Below are positions 1-9,060 of a stretch of 64,000 nucleotides of DNA, piece after piece. Under the pieces are notes generated by a model that ran no database searches, was not told the DNA's origin, and saw only the letters and a program-made list of their open reading frames with translations. The position numbers and the translations under genes were made by a program. The number at the start of each line of letters is the position of its first letter. The stretch's first letter is position 1. The stretch is taken from positions 156,020,178 to 156,084,177 of the forward strand of contig NC_134085.1 in assembly GCF_000715075.1 (NCBI RefSeq), given 5' to 3'. The stretch comes from Nicotiana tabacum (lineage: Eukaryota; Streptophyta; Magnoliopsida; Solanales; Solanaceae).

Positions 1-1808
1 TGCCTTATCTGTCGGTTCTTCAATCCTAGTGTTTGCGCATTGTTGGCAAGCTGATCCTGGAATATCTCCATTTGTCTTTCCATTCTGGTCATTGCATCGT
101 AACATCGCCTTCTGTCGGCTTGGGCATCTCGTGCTTGTTTGACGATCCGATCATGTAGAGTGGAGTTCGTCTCCCTCAATATTCCGATGCTCATCTCATA
201 ATCCCTTATGACCTGTTGCAAACGCTGCTTCCGGGCCATTGTGTGCCTTGCCCATCTGACCTTCATCCTTGCTATGCATGCTTCTGATTGTTCTAATTCT
301 TCTTGGCTCTGGATGACCTGACTTCTCAAACTTGCTATCAATCTTTCGTCAGAGCGACGCTTCTGTCGGTCAACGTTACTCTTACTAGCTTGGTGAAGGC
401 GGGCCTTCAAGATTTGGTTTTCTTGGGCTAGCTTGTTTCTTTCAGCCTGCTCCGAAGCGGCTTGCACATTGTTCTCAAATGCAAGTCCTTCGACTTGTTG
501 CTTTAGCTTCCCGATTTCAACCCGGTAACCTTCCTCCCTTTTTAACCATCCCCATTGCTCTTGTGAATCATCTGTGAAGTGTTGGACGTGTGCCTTTTTA
601 GCAGGTCTTTGCCGAATCTGAAACCTTCCTTCGAACCAAGCATCGTACTTTGGGTCTACCTCACCTTTAGCTAGTTCTCGCACCATGGTCTTGGGCTCCA
701 AGAATCTACATTCATGCCACAGTTTTCTAATCTTCCCCTCGGGGAATATGACTCCCGGGCTTAATTCCAAGGCATGCTTGCTCAGATCTTCGTCAGTAGG
801 GACTACTTGAAACCTGCCCAATTGTCGTAATACCCGATGAGGGGCATATGGCTGGATGCTGCGAAGACCCATTAAGAGAACATGACATTCTTCAGCCGAC
901 ATGTAGATCACCTCAGTATCAGCCAACCAACCGAATGCCCATTCAATTTGGTCAGCTGTTGTTGACCTTAACCGTGTAAACCATGCTTCGACACCTTCAG
1001 GAAATCTGGCGCCTGTCATGCGCTTCTTGAATCCGCTGATACAATTCCTCTCGGTCAACCCGTGGTTCATGTATCCTACTCGGTGATGGAGATGTTCCTG
1101 CATCCATAGCTGAAGTAACAGGTTGCAACCTTGGAAGAACTTGCCTCCTTCTCGGCATATAGTCAGAGCCCGGTAGATTTCGGACAAAATCAAAGGAACC
1201 ACAGTACTATTGGTTCTTTTGATTGCCACGTCGGCCATCCCTACCAGGCCTATCTCTATCTTTTTATCCTTCCTTGGACAGACCATGACTCCCAAGAATG
1301 CTGTGATAAAAGCCAAAGTACGTCTTGCTTCCCATTTGTTTCTGTTCCCTCCGTGAGTTAACCCAAGGTTCGGTTCCTCGAAACCCTGCGGGGTTCCGTA
1401 CCGCTGATACAAGAAATGGAGATCACAACATCCTCTCGATAAATCGCCATGTTGTACCTTCCGACTAATGCTTAGTAGATCCAGAAACGCATGCGGAGAC
1501 ACTGGCCTTGGCGAAAGCAAATATTGCCCTCTTAACCTCTCATTCAATCCCGCATATCCGGCGACTTCCTCAAGTGTTGGTGAAAGTTCAAAGTCAACAA
1601 AACGGAATACATTGCGGGTTGGGTCCCAAAATGGTATTAGAGCTTCAAGAATATCTGTCCTTGGCCTAACGCCCAACAAATTTACAAAGCCTCCCAATAT
1701 TCTTCCTACTACCTCTTTGCTATTGGCTTCCAAATCATTCCACCACATGTGGAGTTGTAGGGGGACCTCGCTGAGGGCCGAGAATGGTTCATTTTGCTCT
1801 GTGCTCAT
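1..1808 (-). CDS. Ogre-type ORF1 protein, DUF7745-like with coiled coil (3' end beyond window)
   Basis: An uninterrupted frame runs on the minus strand from an ATG at 1806-1808 to the window edge, at least 602 codons without a stop. The N-terminal 400 or so residues are globular and resemble the Solanaceae DUF7745/plant-mobile-domain-like proteins: 'FVNLLGVRPRTDI', 'LIPFWDPTRNVFRF', 'ELSPTLEEVAGYAG', and a later 'WFTRLRSTTADQIEWAFGWL'. From about residue 430 the sequence becomes a charged coiled coil rich in Gln, Glu, Arg and Lys. It lies downstream of an Ogre-type primer binding site (4781-4797) and LTR, the position of the extra ORF1 that Ogre elements carry ahead of gag. Function is unknown; I infer a retroelement accessory or structural protein. 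The frame is intact over all visible codons, suggesting a fairly young copy. The DUF7745 name is from memory of the family and was not searched. Confidence 0.72.
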   Translation of the reverse strand, partial: MSTEQNEPFSALSEVPLQLHMWWNDLEANSKEVVGRILGGFVNLLGVRPRTDILEALIPFWDPTRNVFRFVDFELSPTLEEVAGYAGLNERLRGQYLLSPRPVSPHAFLDLLSISRKVQHGDLSRGCCDLHFLYQRYGTPQGFEEPNLGLTHGGNRNKWEARRTLAFITAFLGVMVCPRKDKKIEIGLVGMADVAIKRTNSTVVPLILSEIYRALTICREGGKFFQGCNLLLQLWMQEHLHHRVGYMNHGLTERNCISGFKKRMTGARFPEGVEAWFTRLRSTTADQIEWAFGWLADTEVIYMSAEECHVLLMGLRSIQPYAPHRVLRQLGRFQVVPTDEDLSKHALELSPGVIFPEGKIRKLWHECRFLEPKTMVRELAKGEVDPKYDAWFEGRFQIRQRPAKKAHVQHFTDDSQEQWGWLKREEGYRVEIGKLKQQVEGLAFENNVQAASEQAERNKLAQENQILKARLHQASKSNVDRQKRRSDERLIASLRSQVIQSQEELEQSEACIARMKVRWARHTMARKQRLQQVIRDYEMSIGILRETNSTLHDRIVKQARDAQADRRRCYDAMTRMERQMEIFQDQLANNAQTLGLKNRQIR

Positions 1809-1969
1809 CCTGCACATTTATTAAGGTGACCTTTTAGGCGAAAACAGAAACCTTTATTTTGACTCTAAACAAAAATCTTGGAAAACAAAACAAACAGTAT
1901 ATGTATTTATATACATGTGTGTACATATATGCTTTATGGTATATCATTATTGGTAAAATGAAAAGGGGA

Positions 1970-2035
1970 GTTGGACCCGATGAGGGTTGCCTACGTATCT
2001 CACATCCGGTGAGAATCAAACCGGCGTAGTTTGGG
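1970..2035 (-). repeat. Leader hairpin repeat, copy 1
   Basis: A segment of about 66 bp is repeated at 2962-3027 with few changes. On the minus strand it reads '...TTTGATTCTCACCGGATGTG...' followed by a 'TACGTAGGCAACCC' motif. The centre (1998-2014) is a perfect 6-bp stem, TCTCAC/GTGAGA, around a 5-nt loop. Confidence 0.7.
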
Positions 2036-2473
2036 TCAATAAGAGATAAACAATAATAAACATTTTTTCAATTTTCATGTTAAAACAGACCGGGTTCCAA
2101 AGGTTTGAAGATGACCTACAACTGAAAAAAAATCAAACAACACACATATTCTAATTAAAAGATTTACAAACGCCAAAAACAGATGATCAGCTCCCTTTCT
2201 CCGTTTGACAAATGCAACCAAACGGTTATTTTTTGCAAATGTGGCCCCTTCCAAATTTCACATGAATTTTGAGGCCGGGGAAGATTATCTTGACACTTTA
2301 CAAACTTGTCCATTCTTTTACGAAAATAACCGTTCGACAACTGAAAGATACTCTAAGGCTATTTCGGCAAGAACGGTTTAAGACGCGGCCGAAGCTGGCT
2401 CGGCTTATTTTATTCTTTCATTTTTTTTTTTGACTAAACATCCTAACGGCATTCACCTGACCGTTTTACTCTT

Positions 2474-2900
2474 TGTTTTTTTTTTCAAATTACGATAAAA
2501 CCCTTGTGTTGCAAACACGGCCTTTCGACATCTCGGGGACGAAGCTTTTTAAGGCTGTGTGGGTCAACTGGACCAAACTCCCAGACACGACCCAAAAGGT
2601 GACTGTTTACACAAAATCAGCCTTCCGGCGTCCCTTTCGGGAACATTCGGCTATTTATGACAAAACAGCATCACCCGACTTCTTTATGACTCTTTTTATT
2701 GTTTTTCAAATTAGAAAACTCAATATTACAAACACAGCCTTTCAACGTCTCGGGGACGAAGATTTTTAGGCTGTGTGGGTCCATATCTCAAAATGACCCA
2801 AAGGTGGCTGTTTATGCAAAGTCAGCCTTCCGGCGTCCCTTTCGGGAACATTCGGCTATGTCTTGATAAAACAGCGTCACCTAACTCCTTTATGACAAAA
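2474..2900. repeat. Two-copy tandem repeat in the leader
   Basis: Two diverged units of about 215 bp (about 2474-2697 and 2698-2900) share 'CTCGGGGACGAAG', 'GGCTGTGTGGGTC', 'TCAGCCTTCCGGCGTCCC' and 'TTTCGGGAACATTCGGCTAT' in the same order. No coding meaning is apparent; the short ORFs across it are chance. Confidence 0.65.
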
Positions 2901-2961
2901 TTAAAATTTGACATATATTTTTTATTTATTTGTTTTTTTGGCTATTTTAGCAAAAGGTGGG

Positions 2962-3027
2962 GTTGGACCCGATGAGGGTTGCCTACGTATCTCACATCCG
3001 GTGAGAATCAAACCCGCGTAGTTCGGG
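2962..3027 (-). repeat. Leader hairpin repeat, copy 2
   Basis: This is the second copy of the 1970-2035 segment, with the same hairpin at 2990-3006 and the same 'TACGTAGGCAACCC' motif. The two copies are about 990 bp apart in direct orientation. Confidence 0.7.
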
Positions 3028-3986
3028 CAAAAGAACTACTTAAAAAGAAGAAATGAAGTATATTTTTTGGATTTTTGATTAATCTTTTTTTTTTGAAAGA
3101 AATACTTCTAAGATATATTTTGAATTTCATTTGCTTTTTTCTTTTATTCTAAAGAAGAAAAATATATTTTTTGGAATTTTACCTTTAATAAAAGAAACGC
3201 TCTAAAAATGTGTTTTTTTTTTAATTTTGAATTCCCTGTCAATTTTGAAAGAAGGATCAAAATATTCTCGGATTTTTTTATTTTATATTATTATTTTATT
3301 TTGTTTATTTAGTTTTTTTTAAAAAAAAACAATTGAAAAAATCTTTCTAAAGAAGTCAATAATGGAAAATATTTTTGGATTATTTGTTTAGAGAATTGGG
3401 ATTCTAAAAACTTTTGGCAAGACAATTGTTCTTGCAACAGATAAAGATATATATAAATTTTTTGGAAAATAAGAAAAACTTTTTGGATTTTTTATATATA
3501 TATATACTTGCGACAGATAATGAAAGACTCCTTTTATTTTTTCTTTTATATGTTTTTTTTTGCATTTTCATAAGCAAATAAATAATAAACAAAAACCAAT
3601 TTTTTTTTTATTTCTTAAAATAAAACTCTTTTTCATTTTCTTTTTAATGGCAAGACAAACTATATATCTTTTCTCCTTTTTTTTTTTTGAAAAACAAAAT
3701 AGAGCGACGACCTTTTTTTTTTCCTTTGCTTTTAATAAAGCAAACTAACACATTTTTTTTTATTTTCTCAAAATTTCGGCAGAGTTTCGACACTACTTGG
3801 ACATTTGTTTTCTTTTTCTTTCTAAAAATAAGTAGTTATATCTCTACACTGCCATTTCCTCATCTTTTCACGATTTTCTAATTTGTGGAAAATGATGACA
3901 ACATACAAAATCTTTTGAATTTTCATGCCTTGTTTTTATATGTATTTTTATTTTTTTATGTTTATTGTTATTTTCAAAATGTGGCA

Positions 3987-4193
3987 TGGGAAACATAAGG
4001 ATTTCCAAGACATCTTGGATTTCGCAAATGTTCCCCATGCGCTTTTTCCAACATATGAAGCGTGGGGGACATATGGGAATTCCAAGACTTCTTGGATTCC
4101 ACAAATGTTCCCCATGTGTTTTCCCAAAAAGCAAGCGTGGGGGACATAGGGAATTCCAAGGCTTCTTGGATTCCGCAAATGTTCCCCATGCTT
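3987..4193. repeat. Three-copy ~75-bp tandem repeat in the leader
   Basis: Three units begin near 3987, 4064 and 4139. Each holds an inverted motif of the form 'TTCCAAGACTTCTTGGATT' and then 'CAAATGTTCCCCATG', and units 2 and 3 start 'GCGTGGGGGACATA'. The repeat produces open frames on both strands, which I treat as artefacts. Confidence 0.7.
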
Positions 4194-4780
4194 TGATTAA
4201 AATAACATCATGCTGGAAATGACCAAATGACCCATTCGCCCTTGACTGAATACAACATGTAGCACATAGGATGCCATAAGATGGTCTATTATTTTCAGGT
4301 TGCTTGTCCTAGACGGACCCAACCCTTGTGTTGAGTCCCCTAAGTCAAATGCACATGATGCAAATAAACGTTCCTACTAGGGATCCGGCATGTGGATTTG
4401 TTATACTAGGTTCAGAACCTGGGTGTTTGTTCTAGACCTGGCTTACCCGAGCGGACAGCTCGAGCCGAGGGGGGGCAGCGTACCGGGAATACAGAAGCTT
4501 CACCGGCTTAGCAACTTATCCGAACCTCGTTCTAAATTGGGATTTGACACTATACAGAAAAGAAGTCATACGAAGTACGCCCTTCTTCATGATTTAGAAG
4601 ACTCAGAGAGAAGATGGGTTTCGGCACAATTTATATACAGTTCACATAATATCAAAAGCGGTAAAAGCAACATTTAGCACATTAGGCTTAAAACATGTAA
4701 AAAATCAGATAAAGCCAAATATAACAATTTATCTAAGCTCGAATTTCTAACCCTGAACCAGTGGTTCTGGGTTACGTAAT

Positions 4781-4797
4781 CCCCAGCAGAGTCGCCA
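4781..4797 (-). promoter_or_regulatory. Primer binding site, tRNA-Arg type
   Basis: The minus strand reads TGGCGACTCTGCTGGGG just inside the LTR. This is the primer binding site sequence I know from Ogre elements, where tRNA-Arg primes minus-strand DNA synthesis. Four bases separate it from the LTR end. It fixes the element's orientation (minus) and its lineage. Confidence 0.8.
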
Positions 4798-4801
4798 GAG
4801 C

Positions 4802-7694
4802 TGTCACACCTCCTTTTTACGCACCCCAGGGGGCGCAGGGGAGTTTTTTCCCAATTAAAGGACAATCGAAACGGGATTGGTTTAATTATTTCAGAGTCGC
4901 CACTTGGGAGATTTAGGGTGTCCCAAGTCACCAATTTTAATCCCGAATCGAGGAAAAGAATGACTCTATATTACAGTCTGCGTACCAGAAATCCGGATAA
5001 GGAATTCTGTTAACCCGGGAGAAGGTGTTAGGCATTCCCGAGTTCCGTGGTTCTAGCACGGTCGCTCAACTGTTATATTCGGCTTATTTATCTGATTTTT
5101 AATACAATTATGAACCATGTGCAAATTTTATCTTTTAACCGCTTTATTAATTATTATTATTAAGAAATGTGAACATCGCTTAAAACATATCTTTGGACTG
5201 TGTCACATAAAATGCACCCACAATCCGAAACATATTTTATTTGATGTTTTAGAATTTGGATTTGGGTCGCATGAAATGCGCACCCGAGTTTAAGAAAATT
5301 AAATTATTAAAGGCGCGCCTAAAGCAACTAGCGCATTATTATTTTTGGGGAGGGCCGTGAAATTTTCTAAACGACCCGTCCAGGAATCTAAGTATTTAAT
5401 ATATACACTTAGAGGGCCCCGCAATTTGTCCCTTTTATTTGGCGAGGCTCGTCTCATTTTACTTATTTATTTATTTTTATTATTATTTATTTTTATTTTT
5501 ATATTTTTAAAGGGATGCCATTTTTATGCCTTTAACAGTACTAAACCTTATAGCCTATTTACAACTGAAATCTCATAACTCGTTACAATTTTAATAAAAG
5601 GAATCTAGCAAAATGAGTGTTTTGGAAGTAATAACAACAAGTAATGCTAGTTTTGTCCGAATGAACTAAGCAAGAGAAAAGACGAACAAATTAACGTTAA
5701 ACTGTGTCATGGAGCAACTAACCCTACTTAATTAAATGATATCAAATAAACAAAATATGTAACACCAAAAATGAACAAAACGCATATGGTGAAAACATAA
5801 GCAGAACATTATCGCATCAATTTATATATTGCATCTTCGAATGTTCAACGTAACATTTCCTTATCTAATGCTTGAAGTTTACTAACCTTTGAACCTCGAC
5901 AAACTCAGGACGACAAACACGACCCCGACGAAACTCAAGCCGAACCTCACTCGACGAGGAATAATGATGAAACCTCGGACAAACACCTCGACGAACTAAA
6001 GATGACCTCAACGGAGAGTTTGGACCCCACAACTGTCGACGATCAGGTGGGTTGGTGGAAGGTTTTGGACGTGAGGGTGCCAGCGTTAATGGAGGTGGGT
6101 TTTTGCTGGTTGCTTGGTCGTCGGGCAGTGGTCGACGGACTGGTTGTGGTGGTTATGGGTGGAGGTGACGGGACGGAGTGGTCGTTTGGTGGTGGTGCTT
6201 GGTCGACGGAGGGGAATGCGACGAAGCTGGTGGGTTGTTTGGACGTAGGGAGTAGAAGCGGCAGCAGTGGAGGAGTGGTCGTGGACGACGGACTGGAAGA
6301 GTGGTCGTTTGGACGGTGGTTATGGCGTTGTGGGGGTGGTCGACGAGACTGGGGCTGCGACGGGGATTGCCGGTGGTGACGAGGCAGCAGGTTGACGGGG
6401 ATGGTGCGTGGGGGTGCCGGAAGGTATGAAGGAGCTTAGTGGTCGTTCATGGTGGTTTTGGGCGGTAGGGGTGTTGGTCCGGGGCTAGGAGGAAGTCCGG
6501 AAATGGAGTCCCTTTTTCAGGTAGGGCTTTTCTTCCTTCTTTAGGAAGAAGACGAGAGTACAGTCTCTTTTTTCCAATTTTTCCAATCCTTTTTCGTTGG
6601 TTTCCCAGTCCATTTTTCTTCTTTTTTCCTTCGTAGGTTTCTTTTCTTTCTTCTCTTTTGAAGAAGAAAGAGGAACAGTAGTTTTCCCTCTCAATTTTCC
6701 AAAAGTCCCCCCCCCCCGTCCCTGGCTTTCTGTCCGTGTTTTTGTAATGCAATGCTCATGAAAATGAGCCCCATGCGTGGTGGGGTTCGAGGCATATGTC
6801 CCCCACGCGTGGTGGGGTTCCCCACGTGTCCTGGACACGGTTTATTATGGGCTAGGTCCGAAAATTAGGCCTAAAACCGGGTAGTTTAAACCCGAATATT
6901 ATTCTTTTGCCCAGACCCGAGAAATAGGAACACGTTGCTTAACTAGTCCTATGTAAGCAAAATAACTACCAAAAATAAGACTAGTATTTAACAAAACTAT
7001 ATCTTTTTTTTTAAATATTTTTAAGGTTTTAAAATAGCTACAAAATATTAATAAAACTATTTTTTGTAATTTTCGTAAATATTAAGATAAAATATGAAGT
7101 ACTATTTTTGTATTTTTTCAAAGTTAAAACGACTATAAAATATTAATAAAACCATTTTTTTTGTAATTTTCGTAAATATTAAGATAAAATATGAAGTAAT
7201 ATTTTTTTTTGTATTTTTCAAAGTTAAAATAACTATAAAATATTAATAAAACTATTTTTTTTTGTAATTTTCGTTTTTTTTAATAAAGACAAAAATATGA
7301 AATAATATTTTTTGTATTAAAATGACTTCAAAACATTAATAGAATTATATATATATATTTTTTTGTTAATTTTCGAATTTATATAAAGTACCAAAATGAA
7401 GTACCGTTTTTGTATTTTTCAAAATTATAATGACTGCAAACATTAATAGAACTATATATTTTAGTAATTTTTGAATTTATATAAAGTACCAAAATAAAGT
7501 ACAATTTTTTGTATTTTTTCCACGTTTATGAGAAATGCATAAACTAAAATTCATATATGTATTTTTTGTGATTTTTTTCTTTTTGCAACGAAATAAAGTA
7601 AAAATAGTTAAAATGGCTATATTAGACCCAATTTCACATATTCACGCTAAAAATGTGAAAAATCTCGGGGAGGGTCAAAAATCACGTGCTTACA
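4802..7694 (-). mobile_element. 5' LTR of the Ogre-type Ty3 element
   Basis: The boundary next to the primer binding site is clear: plus-strand TGTCACACCTCC at 4802. The outer boundary is inferred from a TG-type start on the minus strand (TGTAAGCACGTGATTTTTG) whose complement ends at 7694, where VPE intron sequence begins. That gives an LTR of about 2.9 kb, as expected for long-LTR Ogre elements. It contains G-rich low-complexity sequence (6000-6480) and AT-rich tandem repeats towards the outer end. The partner LTR lies outside the window, so target duplication cannot be checked. Confidence 0.65.
6990..7530. repeat. AT-rich tandem repeats in the Ogre LTR (U3 side)
   Basis: About five imperfect units of roughly 100 bp share 'TATTAATAAAACTATTTTTT', 'TTTTCGTAAATATTAAGATA' and 'GTATTTTTCAAAGTTAAAAT'. 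Array variation of this kind is common in the U3 of plant LTRs. Confidence 0.65.
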
Positions 7695-7926
7695 CTGTCT
7701 CCAGCCTAGAATTTGAGAATGTCTTTATATATGGCATTGCTATTATAGGACTGACAAACTCATGCAGAATAAGCAGGACCAAAAAGAGCTGACACATTTG
7801 ACAAATATCATAGCCAAAAACCACAACACATCTTAAACTCAAATTTCTTATAGCTGTTTCAGATGGTATTCATGTAATGACAGAAAAGGAAATGCAGAAG
7901 GTGAAGGTCATATAAGGTACATATAC

Positions 7927-8126
7927 CTGTCCTCCATCCAGGAAATACTGTACAAGTCACCAAGGCAGGTCATGTATTCAATAGGAGGACTGGGATACTC
8001 TCCTGGGCAACAGGTTCCCCAGCTACTCTCTTCAGCATTTGATGCTGTCGTGGCATAGATATTTAAACCGTCAGGAAGAACACCCTCAAATATACTACTA
8101 GACTCACAAGCTTCAAGGTAAAATAC
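7927..8126 (-). CDS. VPE: VPE exon D with catalytic Cys
   Basis: This exon reads '[15 protein letters not shown]', then '[19 protein letters not shown]' and '[14 protein letters not shown]'. The acceptor is TTTGCAG|GTATTT and the donor GACAG|GTATAT. The Cys of EACES is the legumain nucleophile; the usual Gly two residues later is Ser here. It continues exon C across the inserted Tat element (joined codons AGC TTG | GTA TTT). Confidence 0.82.
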
Positions 8127-8169
8127 CTGCAAATAGACAAAAGAAGAAATAACTTAGAGAATGAAAAAG

Positions 8170-8723
8170 TGTTTAACCAAAAATCTGAGTCCTTGGTCAA
8201 AGCTAAAAGAGAAATTCGGGTTACTGATAATCAGGAGACAAAAAATAAAATACTTTTGAGAACAATGGTAGAAGGTAAATAGATAAGTATTTCAATGAAT
8301 TCTCAATAGTATTCCGTGTGTCTACAAATGATGATACTTCTTCCTTTTATAGATCATTCTAGGTAGAGGAATAAAGCATCAGTTTTAATGATATAATCAT
8401 GAGCAATAAATGACATTAAATAAGCCGTTATACAATCATTCCTATTAAATACCAACTTTATAACGTATCAGACATTTAATAATGAATTTGGACTCCTTTC
8501 TGTCATCTGATCCTTGCTTTCAATGCCTTCTAATCCGTTGGCTGTAAATAATTTAAATTGGTACGAGACTCGTATCTATACATCGTCTCGTGCCTATTTA
8601 AATTCTTCTTCCCGTGGCTGTTTTCACCGTGCCTCTTAGTCAATTGCTGTTCTTTGACCATTCAATTAATCCATGTGTCATGCCACATCATTTTTAATAT
8701 AAATTCAATTTTTTCCCAATACA
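8170..8723 (-). mobile_element. 3' LTR of the Tat element
   Basis: The LTR is bounded TGTTTAACC...CCCAATACA on the plus strand, giving TG...CA ends, and is 554 bp. The minus strand has a good TATA box, TATAAAAGG, at 8343-8351. A near-palindrome, TACGAGACTCGTA, lies near 8562-8575 and is followed by GTCTCGTGCC. Confidence 0.85.
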
Positions 8724-8745
8724 GATAGTCCCCCCACTTTCCATT
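8724..8745 (-). promoter_or_regulatory. Polypurine tract of the Tat element
   Basis: The minus strand reads GGAAAGTGGGGGGACTATC directly before the 3' LTR start TGTATTGGG. This is the expected place and composition for the plus-strand DNA primer. Confidence 0.65.
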
Positions 8746-9060
8746 TTTTTTATCAATTAAATAATTGGGAAGTGGATCTTCATATAAAAAGAACTTTTGC
8801 CACAATTAATGCTCATGACAGTACTAACGTTTCAACAGTCTTTTCCATTTAATGTTCTGTCCATGTGTCATTTTATAATTGATTCTGCTATTCATATCCT
8901 TCTTCGAGACTTCTTCAATCTCACTATTTACGAAGTGATAGCTGCCTTTATTATAGGCTTTTCATCATTATACTTTAAAAGTTGACGGTTCCCAATTTAC
9001 ACATACTTTGTCTTCCTTTGTCTTCTTCACAAATTTTCAGCACATACTTTCTTCTTAACA

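Larger units (their letters stand above)
1809..4780 (-). other. Long untranslated leader of the Ogre-type element
   Basis: About 3 kb lies between ORF1 and the primer binding site. It is AT-rich with long T and A runs (3030-3890 especially) and has no credible ORF. It contains a duplicated hairpin motif, a two-copy tandem repeat and a three-copy 75-bp repeat, listed separately. A TATA-like 'TATATAAAT' (minus strand, near 4630-4640) lies close to the primer binding site; whether it has promoter activity is not known. Long leaders are usual in the Ogre group. Confidence 0.6.

Noticed and set aside
2009..2030. tRNA gene or SINE B box at GGTTTGATTCTC in the Ogre leader hairpin
   Set aside because: No A box or cloverleaf could be built around it, and the duplicated hairpin explains the sequence better.
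3868..4222. Overlapping open frames on both strands
   Set aside because: They are made by the 75-bp tandem repeat with internal inverted motifs; open frames in several phases are expected.
6002..6379. 125-codon plus-strand open frame rich in Gly, Val and Trp
   Set aside because: It lies in G-rich low-complexity LTR sequence (GGTGGT-type) on the strand opposite to the element, with no recognisable domain.
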